Shown here piece after piece: positions 1 through 5,154 of a DNA stretch of 5,154 nt. Where the stretch lies: positions 1 through 5,154 of the forward strand of contig JAFSBF010000180.1 in assembly GCA_017441965.1 (NCBI GenBank), in the 5' to 3' direction. The notes beneath the pieces are model-generated. The model worked only from the letters and a program-made list of their open reading frames with translations. It searched no databases and was not told the origin of the DNA. A program made the position numbers and the translations under genes. Position 1 is the first letter of the stretch; every line of letters begins with the position of its first letter. This DNA is from Clostridia bacterium (lineage in GTDB: Bacteria; Bacillota; Clostridia; UMGS1883).

Positions 1-1413
1 ATCCTGAAGCTCAAGTCCCCCGTTATCGGGGAAAACAAGGGCGAGCTTTCCACCCTCCTCATAAAGCATAACATTTTCAAGTGCCGCAAAAAGCATGATA
101 CTGCTTGATAAATCATTCATTATTTCGGGCCACGCACTTTTAATTTTGTCAAGAAATTCACTGTCGGGAATATCAGGGCGCACCTCTTCTTTTAAAGCTT
201 CCTTTTCGGGTGCCTTTTCCTTCTGTGGTGCGGGTGCCTTCTTAGGCACAACCTCTTTGATGGTTATACTGCCGCTTTCAAGCTTTCTTTCAAGCTCTGC
301 AATTCGTGACATAAGTGCATCAAAGGAGCCGTCATTCCCCTTTATGCAAAGCTTTATGAGTGCCGCCTCGTAAATAACTCTTGGGTTAGTCATAAAGCGT
401 GCAGTGGAAACCGCCTCGGAAAGAGACTTTATTGCGTATAACAGCTTTTCCGTTGAATAGCTTTGTGCATATTTCAAAAGCTCATTATATTCGCTTTCGT
501 CAAAATCGCTTTTACATTTTCCCGAAACGGATATAATAAGCATATCACGGAGCGCTCGTATCAGTGTTTCTATAAACGGGGATAAATTTTTACCACGTGA
601 ACATACATCGTCAATGGTATCTACAACACCCTGGGTGTCACACTCTCCAAGGCATCGGCAAAGCTCTATTACAGCATCGTTTTCCGCCCTGCCTAAAAAA
701 TCGGCAACAAACTCCGTATCAACCTCTTTACCTGCCGCAATACACGGGTCAAGACAACTGAGCGCATCACGAAGAGAACCGTCAGCGTGAAGTGCAATCA
801 TCCTCAGTGCCTTTTCCTCTGCCATAATACCCTCGGCATTACAGATATAGTCAAGACGGTCATATATATCATCAGGTGTTATTCTCTTAAAATCAAATCG
901 CTGACATCTGGAGGATATTGTTTCAAGCACCTTGTTTGCCTCTGTCGTGGCGAGGACGAATTTAACGTGTGCAGGCGGCTCCTCCAAAAGCTTTAAAAGG
1001 GCATTGAAAGCATCGTTACTAAGTGCGTGCACCTCGTCAATGATATACACCTTATACTTTGTAACGGCGGCGGTGTAGCTTGCCTCTTCACGGAGTGTAC
1101 GGATGTTATCAACACCACGGTTACTTGCAGCATCGATTTCTATAATGTCCATTATACTGCCGTTTTCAATGCCTGTGCAGGTGGCACATTTGTTGCAGGG
1201 GTTACCGTCAATGGGGTTTTCGCAGTTTACCGCCCTGCTCAGTATTCGTGCAGTGGAGGTTTTACCCGTTCCACGGCTGCCGCAGAACAAAAACGCATGG
1301 CCGCAGGCATTGTTCTTTATTTCGTTTTTAATCGTTTGTGTAACGTGCTGCTGACCGACAACATCATCAAAGGTTTTCGGTCGCCATTTACGATAAAGTG
1401 CCTGATACTCCAT
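1..1413 (-). CDS. dnaX: DNA polymerase III subunit gamma/tau (N-terminal 471 codons, runs off the window)
   Basis: This is the clamp-loader ATPase of the replicative DNA polymerase III: it opens and loads the sliding clamp and ties the polymerase to the replisome. The reverse strand stays open from an ATG at 1413 to the left edge and begins MEYQALYRKWRPKTF, the typical DnaX N-terminus. Visible motifs are Walker A GSRGTGKT (residues 45-52), four zinc-ligand cysteines (C64, C73, C76, C79), Walker B VYIIDEVH (122-129), sensor 1 LATT (154-157), the SRC motif (168-170) and sensor 2 GSLRDALS (212-219, R215). NPRVIYEAALIKLC (343-356) marks the end of domain III. A Lys/Pro/Glu-rich linker (about 388-412) then leads into the tau-like C-terminal part. 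Firmicutes homologues are about 560 residues, so roughly the last sixth lies outside. One oddity is ALSCLDPCIA (217-226), where the family usually has Gln rather than Pro at 223. The start is set by a G-rich ribosome binding site 8 nt upstream. SRP RNA lies just upstream, as is common in Firmicutes. Confidence 0.97.
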   Translation of the reverse strand, partial: MEYQALYRKWRPKTFDDVVGQQHVTQTIKNEIKNNACGHAFLFCGSRGTGKTSTARILSRAVNCENPIDGNPCNKCATCTGIENGSIMDIIEIDAASNRGVDNIRTLREEASYTAAVTKYKVYIIDEVHALSNDAFNALLKLLEEPPAHVKFVLATTEANKVLETISSRCQRFDFKRITPDDIYDRLDYICNAEGIMAEEKALRMIALHADGSLRDALSCLDPCIAAGKEVDTEFVADFLGRAENDAVIELCRCLGECDTQGVVDTIDDVCSRGKNLSPFIETLIRALRDMLIISVSGKCKSDFDESEYNELLKYAQSYSTEKLLYAIKSLSEAVSTARFMTNPRVIYEAALIKLCIKGNDGSFDALMSRIAELERKLESGSITIKEVVPKKAPAPQKEKAPEKEALKEEVRPDIPDSEFLDKIKSAWPEIMNDLSSSIMLFAALENVMLYEEGGKLALVFPDNGGLELQD

Positions 1414-1421
1414 ACATTTAT

Positions 1422-1426
1422 CCCCC
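1422..1426 (-). promoter_or_regulatory. Ribosome binding site of dnaX (GGGGG)
   Basis: A run of five G lies 8 nt upstream of the dnaX ATG at 1413 and pairs with the anti-Shine-Dalgarno CCUCC through one G-U wobble. Another ATG sits 4 nt closer (1417) but is out of frame and only 4 nt from the G run. The spacing and the conserved MEYQALYRKWRP N-terminus favour 1413. Confidence 0.7.
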
Positions 1427-1440
1427 TTTTTTTATGTATT

Positions 1441-1462
1441 AAAAAACCGCCAGAGGCGGCTT
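1441..1462 (-). terminator. Intrinsic terminator of the SRP RNA gene
   Basis: Read on the minus strand this is AAG-CCGCC-TCT-GGCGG followed by six T: a 5-bp GC-only stem, extended by A-T and G-U pairs into the U tract, with a 3-nt loop. It lies 12 nt beyond the predicted SRP RNA 3' end and 15 nt before the dnaX ribosome binding site. It should therefore end most SRP RNA transcripts just before dnaX. On the plus strand no T run follows, so it looks one-directional. Confidence 0.8.
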
Positions 1463-1474
1463 GTTACTAATTTT

Positions 1475-1741
1475 GTTGTACACCCCGAAATCGACACAGT
1501 TTTATATGCGGAAATCATACAGTTAGCTCTGGTCAGGCACCCTTGCGGCACATCCCGGGAAATGCTTATCGCTGCTCGGTTCCCCGCCTGACGAGGTTCA
1601 CACTCCGACATTGCGCAAGACCCAAGCGTCAACACCACTTATATGCTCCTGCCATACAAAAAAATGCCTCAATCGGGGACATAACCTCCGCTATAGCGGA
1701 TTGCGGATACAGGGCACCGCTACCTCCCCGGCCGGTACAAC
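1475..1741 (-). ncRNA. ffs: Large signal recognition particle RNA (6S-like/scRNA type, with Alu domain)
   Basis: This is the RNA scaffold of the signal recognition particle; it binds Ffh and directs ribosomes making membrane and secreted proteins to FtsY at the membrane. The predicted molecule is about 267 nt, close to the 271-nt B. subtilis scRNA. The 5' end GTTGTAC (from 1741) pairs perfectly with the 3' end GTACAAC (to 1475), which sets the ends. The Alu domain shows GGGGAGGTAGCGGTGCCC and GCAATCCGC. Its helix 4 reads TCCGC/GCGGA where, from memory, B. subtilis has CCUGC/GCAGG, a compensatory change. The S domain shows GTGGTGTTGACG and TTGCGCAATG. The Ffh-binding hairpin has CAGG (1590-1587), stem CGG/CCG, tetraloop GGAA (1583-1580) and AGCAGC (1576-1571). 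The 3' strand GTGCCGCAAGGGTGCCTGACC completes the core. All parts expected to bind Ffh are intact. The exact mature ends depend on processing and are inferred. Confidence 0.95.
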
Positions 1742-1747
1742 AAATAA

Positions 1748-1776
1748 AGTATAACACGAAAAGGCGAGTTTATCAA
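1748..1776 (-). promoter_or_regulatory. Sigma-A promoter of the SRP RNA gene
   Basis: On the minus strand, TTGATA (-35, 1776-1771) and TATACT (-10, 1753-1748) are separated by exactly 17 nt. Position 1741, a G seven bases past the -10, fits as the start and is also the first base of the terminal SRP RNA helix. The near-consensus boxes suit a strong constitutive promoter for a stable RNA. It may also be the source of dnaX transcription through terminator read-through, since I see no good promoter between ffs and dnaX. Confidence 0.85.
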
Positions 1777-1782
1777 TAGTTT

Positions 1783-1812
1783 TTGTTATCCAATAATGTA
1801 TTTTTTTCTAAT
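1783..1812 (+). promoter_or_regulatory. Candidate promoter of the dnaG-rpoD operon
   Basis: TTGTTA (1783-1788, four of six matches to the -35 consensus) and TCTAAT (1807-1812, five of six to the -10 consensus) are 18 nt apart, giving a start near 1819 and a leader of about 90 nt. The surrounding DNA is very AT-rich, so chance matches are likely. A second, weaker option is TATATT at 1881-1886, which has no convincing -35. The rest of the region from 1813 to 1896 shows no hairpin or other signal. Confidence 0.35.
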
Positions 1813-1896
1813 ATTAATGAAAATTTTGATAAAAAAAAGGAATTTTAAACCGAGTGTCGAAAATAATAATAGAAAATCTATATATTAAATCAGTAA

Positions 1897-1902
1897 GAGG
1901 GG
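1897..1902 (+). promoter_or_regulatory. Ribosome binding site of dnaG (GAGGGG)
   Basis: GAGGGG ends 6 nt before the ATG at 1909 and supports that start. The resulting N-terminus is the usual primase one, a short lead into the CHC2 zinc finger. Confidence 0.7.
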
Positions 1903-1908
1903 TGTAGG

Positions 1909-3648
1909 ATGGCTGCTTTTTATTCGGACGAGCTTGTAAGTGAGATTGTCGCGGCAAATGACATTGTGGATATTGTTTCGGCTTATGTGCGTCTGAAAAG
2001 GTCGGGAAGCAGTTATATGGGATGTTGTCCATTCCATCGGGAAAAAACACCCTCCTTTCACGTAAGTGCGGACAAGCAGCTCTACCATTGCTTCGGATGC
2101 GGTGCAGGCGGCAGTGTAATTCAGTTTATTATGAATGCAGAGGGGCTTGATTTCCCTGATGCACTTCGTTTTCTTGCAGACAGGGCAGGAATACGGCTTC
2201 CTGAGGATGGCGGCAATGCAAATGAAGAGCGCCATAGCCGTAAAAAGCAGATATATGCAATGAACCGTGATGCGGCACGTTTTTTCAGAGAATGTCTGCT
2301 TTCTCCCGAGGGGGAGGCGGCACAGACGTACCTTACAAAACGTGGTCTTTCGGGAAAAACGATTGCGGCGTTTGGGATAGGCTTATCCCCGTCAGGCTGG
2401 GACGGACTTTTAAAGCATTTGCAGAAAAAAGGATATGACCGCTCCCTGATGGTTGAGGCAGGGCTGTGTGTTCAAAATGAAAAAGGGCACACGTATGACC
2501 GTTTTCGTAGCAGGGTAATGTTTCCCATTATAGATGTGCGTGGAAATATTATCGGCTTTGGCGGCAGAATACTTAGCGGTGACGGTGCAAAATATATGAA
2601 TTCCCCCGAAAGTATAGTGTATGACAAGGGTAAAAACCTTTTTGCGCTGAATATTGCTAAAAAAAGCGGCAGAGGGTATTATATACTGGTAGAGGGTTAT
2701 ATGGATGTAATCTCGCTGCATCAGGCGGGCATAAATGCGGCTGTTGCAGGCTGCGGAACGGCTCTCACACGCGAGCAGGCACGCCTTATTGCAAAAAGCC
2801 CCGTTTATCTGTGCTATGACAGTGATGAGGCAGGAATGAAGGCGTGCGAAAGGGCAGCGGAAATCTTTAAGGAATTTGAAACTAAGCTGCGTGTGGTTAC
2901 AATCCCTGACGGAAAGGATGCCGACGAATTTATTAAAAAGCACGGCGGAGAAGCGTTTGAGGAGCTTCTCAAAAAAGCAAAAACCGTTACCGAGCATCGG
3001 CTTGATATGCTGCTTCGTGATGTTGATTTAAACGATGCATCCCAGAAAATTGAGATGATGGGGAAGGCGGCAAAGCTTTTTTCGGGAATTTCAAACGCAG
3101 TTGAGAGGGAGATTTATATAGAAAGGCTTGCTGCAAAAAGCGGGATCAGTGCCCAGTCGATAAACAGTGAAGTGCGGAAGGTCAATGCAAAAAATATCCG
3201 TAAAGAGGTTTCAGGGGAGCTTAGGAAAACCGTTGGCACAGCGCAAGGCGGGCAAAAACCAAGGCGGCGCAGTCTTGCCGAGGCATCACTTCTTTCTATG
3301 CTGGCGGAAAGTGAGAAGGTATACCTTAAGTTTGCGGATGAATTTACCCCCGATAGCTTTAGCGAGGATATACATAAACAGATTTTTAATCATATTTGTA
3401 CATATTATAAAGAAAGTATCGGCGGCAGCTGCGCAGATTATCTGCTTAAGGCTCTGCCGGGTAATGAGAAGGAAGTTTCAACAGTTCTTATGGCAGTGCA
3501 GAATGTGGAAAACGAGATGCAGGCGGCACACGATTTTGCCGAGGTACTCAGAAACGAAATCTTTGATGAAAAATTGCAGAAGGCTCAGAGTGAGGGCGAT
3601 ATAGCACTGATAAGTGAGCTTTTAAAATCTAAAAAACAAAAAGGCTGA
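1909..3648 (+). CDS. dnaG: DNA primase (DnaG)
   Basis: Primase synthesises the short RNA primers that start each Okazaki fragment, acting with the replicative helicase at the fork. The 579-residue product is full length for the family (about 580-600). The N-terminal CHC2 zinc finger is complete: C40-P-F-H43 and C61-F-G-C64. The catalytic core follows with YDRFRSRVMFPI (196-207), GFGGR (216-220) and KYMNSPE (228-234). The TOPRIM metal-binding site has E262 in VEGYMD (261-266) and D304/D306 in YDSDEAG (303-309), followed by PDGKDADEF (333-341). A linker rich in Arg and Lys (about 425-455) leads to the C-terminal helicase-binding domain (about 456-579). All catalytic residues I would expect are present. 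It is the first gene of an apparent two-gene operon with rpoD 28 nt downstream. rpsU, which precedes dnaG in proteobacteria, is absent; the SRP RNA gene lies divergently upstream instead. Confidence 0.98.
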   Translation: MAAFYSDELVSEIVAANDIVDIVSAYVRLKRSGSSYMGCCPFHREKTPSFHVSADKQLYHCFGCGAGGSVIQFIMNAEGLDFPDALRFLADRAGIRLPEDGGNANEERHSRKKQIYAMNRDAARFFRECLLSPEGEAAQTYLTKRGLSGKTIAAFGIGLSPSGWDGLLKHLQKKGYDRSLMVEAGLCVQNEKGHTYDRFRSRVMFPIIDVRGNIIGFGGRILSGDGAKYMNSPESIVYDKGKNLFALNIAKKSGRGYYILVEGYMDVISLHQAGINAAVAGCGTALTREQARLIAKSPVYLCYDSDEAGMKACERAAEIFKEFETKLRVVTIPDGKDADEFIKKHGGEAFEELLKKAKTVTEHRLDMLLRDVDLNDASQKIEMMGKAAKLFSGISNAVEREIYIERLAAKSGISAQSINSEVRKVNAKNIRKEVSGELRKTVGTAQGGQKPRRRSLAEASLLSMLAESEKVYLKFADEFTPDSFSEDIHKQIFNHICTYYKESIGGSCADYLLKALPGNEKEVSTVLMAVQNVENEMQAAHDFAEVLRNEIFDEKLQKAQSEGDIALISELLKSKKQKG

Positions 3649-3660
3649 AACAGTGCGGTG

Positions 3661-3666
3661 AAAGGA
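3661..3666 (+). promoter_or_regulatory. Ribosome binding site of rpoD (AAAGGA)
   Basis: AAAGGA lies in the 28-nt gap between dnaG and rpoD, 10 nt before the rpoD ATG. The spacing is a little long but usable. No separate promoter fits in this gap, so rpoD is probably transcribed from the dnaG promoter or from a promoter inside dnaG that I did not identify. Confidence 0.6.
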
Positions 3667-3676
3667 TTGGTTGTAA

Positions 3677-4756
3677 ATGGCAGAAACAGTAAATAAAAAG
3701 TCAATAGTGAAGGAGCTTATCGACAAGGGTAAGCAGAAGGGAATGCTTACCGAGCAGGAGATTGAAGATGCTCTTTCCGAGCTTGAGCTTGATGCAGACC
3801 AGATTGAAAAAATACACGATAATTTTGAGGCACTTGGAATAGATATCGTCGGTGATATCGAACAGGAAATCAAAAAAATCGAAATTTCCGAAGAGGATTT
3901 GGAGGATTTGTCCGTTCCCGAGGGCATTAATGTGGATGACCACGTAAGAATGTATCTTAAGGAAATTGGTAAGGTGCCGCTCCTTTCCGCTGATGAGGAG
4001 ATTGAGTTTGCACGCCTTATGTCAGAGGGTGACGAGAAAGCGAAGAAAAAGCTTACCGAGGCAAACCTCAGACTTGTTGTAAGTATTGCGAAGCGTTATG
4101 TGGGCAGAGGTATGCTTTTCCTCGACCTTATTCAGGAGGGAAACCTCGGTCTTATTAAGGCGGTTGAAAAGTTTGACTATACAAAGGGATATAAATTCAG
4201 TACGTATGCAACGTGGTGGATAAGGCAGGCAATCACACGTGCGATTGCAGACCAGGCAAGAACTATCAGAATTCCCGTGCATATGGTGGAAACCATTAAC
4301 AAGCTTATTCGTGTTTCAAGGCAGCTTCTTCAGGAGCTTGGCAGAGAGCCTTCTCCCGAAGAAATTGCAAAGGAAATGGGTATGAGCCTTGAAAAAGTGC
4401 GTGAAATTATGAAAATTGCTCAGGAGCCTGTTTCCCTTGAAACACCTATCGGTGAGGAGGAGGACAGCCATCTTGGCGACTTTATCCCCGATGACGATGC
4501 ACCTGCGCCCAGTGAGGCGGCATCCTTTATGCTCCTTAAAGAGCAGCTTATGGATGTTTTAAACACCCTCACTCCAAGAGAGGAAAAGGTTTTAAGACTT
4601 CGTTTTGGTTTGGAAGACGGACGGGCAAGAACTCTTGAAGAGGTAGGCGGCGTGTTCGATGTAACACGTGAGCGTATCCGTCAGATTGAGGCAAAGGCTC
4701 TTCGTAAGCTTCGCCACCCAAGCAGAAGTAAGAAGCTTAAGGATTTCCTGGAATAA
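3677..4756 (+). CDS. rpoD: Primary (housekeeping) RNA polymerase sigma factor, SigA/RpoD
   Basis: This protein directs RNA polymerase to the main class of promoters (TTGACA/TATAAT). Its 359 residues match the Gram-positive SigA size (B. subtilis 371). Region 1.1 occupies about 1-75 and is acidic. Region 1.2 contains [18 protein letters not shown] (87-104). Region 2 runs from about 130 to 208, with [16 protein letters not shown], the core-binding [19 protein letters not shown] and the -10-melting motif [14 protein letters not shown] (177-190). Region 3 follows to about 270, and region 4 ends with the -35-binding helix-turn-helix [20 protein letters not shown] (329-348). One oddity is EEVGGVF (321-327), where the family usually has Lys at 325. 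The gene ends in tandem stops TAA TAA and belongs to the macromolecular synthesis operon with dnaG, which links primer synthesis and transcription initiation. The promoter upstream of ffs matches what this factor would read. Confidence 0.98.
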   Translation: MAETVNKKSIVKELIDKGKQKGMLTEQEIEDALSELELDADQIEKIHDNFEALGIDIVGDIEQEIKKIEISEEDLEDLSVPEGINVDDHVRMYLKEIGKVPLLSADEEIEFARLMSEGDEKAKKKLTEANLRLVVSIAKRYVGRGMLFLDLIQEGNLGLIKAVEKFDYTKGYKFSTYATWWIRQAITRAIADQARTIRIPVHMVETINKLIRVSRQLLQELGREPSPEEIAKEMGMSLEKVREIMKIAQEPVSLETPIGEEEDSHLGDFIPDDDAPAPSEAASFMLLKEQLMDVLNTLTPREEKVLRLRFGLEDGRARTLEEVGGVFDVTRERIRQIEAKALRKLRHPSRSKKLKDFLE

Positions 4757-4859
4757 TAAGGGCTGTGACAAAATGCACAGAACTCAAAATGACAATGAAC
4801 ATATGAATATAAGGATATTCTTCGCCCTTGATTAATTTGACAAATGCAAATATAACGAT
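4757..4859. other. AT-rich spacer after rpoD, no gene seen
   Basis: This is the first part of a 356-nt region without a supported protein gene. It holds two small hairpins, CTGTG/CACAG (4763-4780, 8-nt loop) and GAATAT-AAGG-ATATTC (4805-4820). Neither has a T run, so neither is a convincing terminator. rpoD transcripts most likely end at the hairpin starting at 4860. Confidence 0.6.
4828..4856 (+). promoter_or_regulatory. Weak promoter-like sequence facing the terminator
   Basis: TTGATT (4828-4833) and TATAAC (4851-4856) are 17 nt apart and would start transcription near 4863, within the first arm of the terminator hairpin. The DNA is AT-rich and no gene lies downstream on this strand, so this may be chance. 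Confidence 0.2.
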
Positions 4860-4903
4860 AAAAAACCACAGCTACCCTCTTACGAGGATAACTGTGGTTT
4901 TTT
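4860..4903 (-). terminator. Strong terminator hairpin, best folded as minus-strand RNA; may also end rpoD
   Basis: The outer arms AAAAAACCACAG (4860-4871) and CTGTGGTTTTTT (4892-4903) pair perfectly over 12 bp and give a U6 tail in either direction. The inner part has CCTC/GAGG and two more A-T pairs. On the plus strand it carries two C-A mismatches and a TTAC loop. On the minus strand those mismatches become G-U wobbles, so the stem runs about 20 bp without a break, and the loop becomes GUAA, a GNRA tetraloop. This suggests its main role is to end a minus-strand (tRNA-type) transcript, with rpoD using it from the other side. Confidence 0.85.
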
Positions 4904-4918
4904 GGTGCCGATGGCGGG
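4903..4918 (-). pseudogene. tRNA 3' end remnant (tRNA-Leu-like), including CCA
   Basis: Read on the minus strand this is CCCGC-CATCGGC-A-CCA: a T-stem 3' half, a seven-base acceptor strand, discriminator A and encoded CCA. It is followed at once by the 4860-4903 terminator, as a tRNA gene would be. The acceptor and T-stem resemble bacterial tRNA-Leu genes whose 5' end begins GCCGATG or similar. Upstream of it on the minus strand there is no T-loop (TTCRANY), no anticodon arm and no GCCGATG partner; the hairpin string occupies that place. The assignment to Leu is from memory of such sequences and is uncertain. That it is tRNA-derived is more likely than not. Confidence 0.5.
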
Positions 4919-5055
4919 GGACAGATGCTAACGCATCTTGCCTGCTTGACGACCAAAATGCTCTGCATTTCGGTGTCCGTCTGCGCATCAGCTTCGCTAA
5001 AAACGATTATCAATCGTTTTTTTACGCTCGCTGCCCTCTCAGGGTTCGAATCCCT
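4919..5055. repeat. String of short perfect hairpins ending in an isolated T-arm copy
   Basis: In order on the plus strand: AGATGC-TAAC-GCATCT (4923-4938); AAATGC-TCT-GCATTT (4956-4970), extended by ACC/GGT and GAC/GTC to 4948-4977; AGC-TTC-GCT (4990-4998); a 10-bp stem AAAAACGATT-ATC-AATCGTTTTT (4999-5021); and AGGG-TTCGAAT-CCCT (5041-5055), which is a tRNA T-arm without the rest of a tRNA. GGACA (4919-4923) and TGTCC (4974-4978) could close the first two hairpins into one branched structure. Both strands stay open for long stretches in one frame, but the residues encoded look like translated palindromes, not a protein. It looks like a dispersed non-coding repeat unit associated with tRNA genes; whether it recurs elsewhere in the genome cannot be seen here. 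Confidence 0.6.
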
Positions 5056-5072
5056 TTTAATTTCATACACAA

Positions 5073-5110
5073 AAGAAATAAGCTCCCACAAAAGTAGGTG
5101 CTTATTTCTT
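5073..5110 (-). terminator. Terminator of the tRNA-Arg gene
   Basis: AAGAAATAAGC (5073-5083) and GCTTATTTCTT (5100-5110) form an 11-bp perfect stem. Inside it, CC-T-AC/GT-G-GG folds with a UUUU loop on the minus strand. One inner pair is a G-U wobble on the minus strand but a C-A mismatch on the plus strand, so the hairpin fits minus-strand RNA better. It starts 2 nt beyond the tRNA CCA end and ends in a T-rich stretch (TTATTTCTTTT). Confidence 0.75.
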
Positions 5111-5112
5111 TA

Positions 5113-5154
5113 TGGCGTGCTTGGAGGGATTCGAACCCCCGACCCTTTGGTTCG
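5113..5154 (-). tRNA. tRNA-Arg, anticodon NCG (probably ACG), 3' 42 nt only
   Basis: The gene is cut by the window edge inside the anticodon. Visible on the minus strand: anticodon bases 35-36 CG, A37, A38, anticodon stem CCAAA, variable loop GGGTC, T-stem GGGGG/CCCTC with one G-U pair, T-loop TTCGAAT, acceptor strand CAAGCAC, discriminator G73 and encoded CCA. These 42 nt fit standard tRNA positions 35-76 exactly. An anticodon NCG reads CGN arginine codons, and ...ACGAACCAA... is typical of tRNA-Arg(ACG). The missing 5' half should begin GTGCTTG. It is transcribed towards rpoD and followed by its own terminator. Confidence 0.9.

Noticed and set aside
1388..1417. Tiny minus-strand frame starting at the ATG 4 nt upstream of dnaX (nine codons, overlapping)
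   Set aside because: Its ATG is too close to the ribosome binding site (4 nt) and it can arise by chance; nothing suggests translational coupling.
1027..1470. Plus-strand open frames of 147 and 83 residues across the dnaX start
   Set aside because: They are antisense to a clearly conserved dnaX coding sequence, lack a family match and run into the SRP terminator.
1432..1779. Open frames on both strands across the SRP RNA gene
   Set aside because: The region is explained by a conserved structured RNA; the encoded residues look like nothing known.
2968..2985. A-rich run in dnaG as a possible programmed frameshift site
   Set aside because: The run is in frame as AAA AAA GCA, not as the slippery A-AAA-AAG arrangement; the gene stays open to its usual length.
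2410..2997. 195-residue minus-strand frame inside dnaG
   Set aside because: Shadow of the primase gene in another frame; no ribosome binding site or domain seen.
4837..4842. Perfect TTGACA as a -35 box
   Set aside because: No -10 box at 16-18 nt; the expected place is filled by the A run of the terminator.
4919..5055. CRISPR-like array
   Set aside because: The hairpins differ from each other in sequence and spacing; there is no repeated unit with unique spacers.
4904..5062. A complete plus-strand tRNA ending at the T-arm 5041-5055
   Set aside because: There is no D-arm, anticodon arm, acceptor partner or CCA; the bases after the T-arm are TTTAATTT.
4681..5097. Frames of 136 (minus) and 89 (plus) residues across the rpoD-tRNA gap
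   Set aside because: They pass through two terminators, the hairpin string and part of rpoD. Their residues are translated palindromes and T-arm sequence, a known source of spurious proteins near tRNAs.

Overview
The window looks like a piece of core chromosome from a mid-GC, low-to-moderate-GC Gram-positive anaerobe, most likely class Clostridia. The reasons are: a DnaX with Firmicutes-type sequence; a large SRP RNA that keeps the Bacillus/Clostridium Alu domain and lies directly upstream of dnaX; a short (359-residue) SigA-type primary sigma factor lacking the long non-conserved region of E. coli sigma70; and a dnaG-rpoD pair without rpsU. The taxonomic call is inference from gene content and sequence style.

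Layout. Positions 1-1413 (minus) hold the N-terminal 471 codons of dnaX, the gamma/tau subunit of the DNA polymerase III clamp loader, which runs off the left edge. Upstream of it on the same strand are an intrinsic terminator (1441-1462), the SRP RNA gene ffs (about 1475-1741) and a near-consensus sigma-A promoter (-10 at 1748-1753, -35 at 1771-1776). An AT-rich divergent intergenic region (about 1777-1896) separates this unit from dnaG (1909-3648, plus), the replicative primase. rpoD/sigA (3677-4756, plus), the housekeeping sigma factor, follows 28 nt later. The window therefore carries replication priming, clamp loading, transcription initiation and protein targeting genes radiating from one divergent promoter region.

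The right end (4757-5154) is a convergent intergenic region between rpoD and a minus-strand tRNA gene, tRNA-Arg(NCG), cut by the window edge within its anticodon. The tRNA is followed by its own terminator hairpin (5073-5110). Between that and rpoD lies the least ordinary part of the window: a string of short perfect hairpins (4919-5055). It is bounded on one side by an inverted copy of a tRNA T-arm. On the other side is a tRNA-Leu-like 3' end including CCA, which runs straight into a 12-bp terminator stem (4860-4903). As minus-strand RNA this stem extends to 20 continuous pairs capped by a GUAA tetraloop. I read this as a tRNA-derived repeat element, or a tRNA gene destroyed by a hairpin-rich insertion, in a former tRNA cluster. 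No protein-coding gene is supported there.

I found no CRISPR array, defence system, insertion sequence or phage gene. The main genes are ordinary housekeeping genes; the interest lies in the non-coding DNA.
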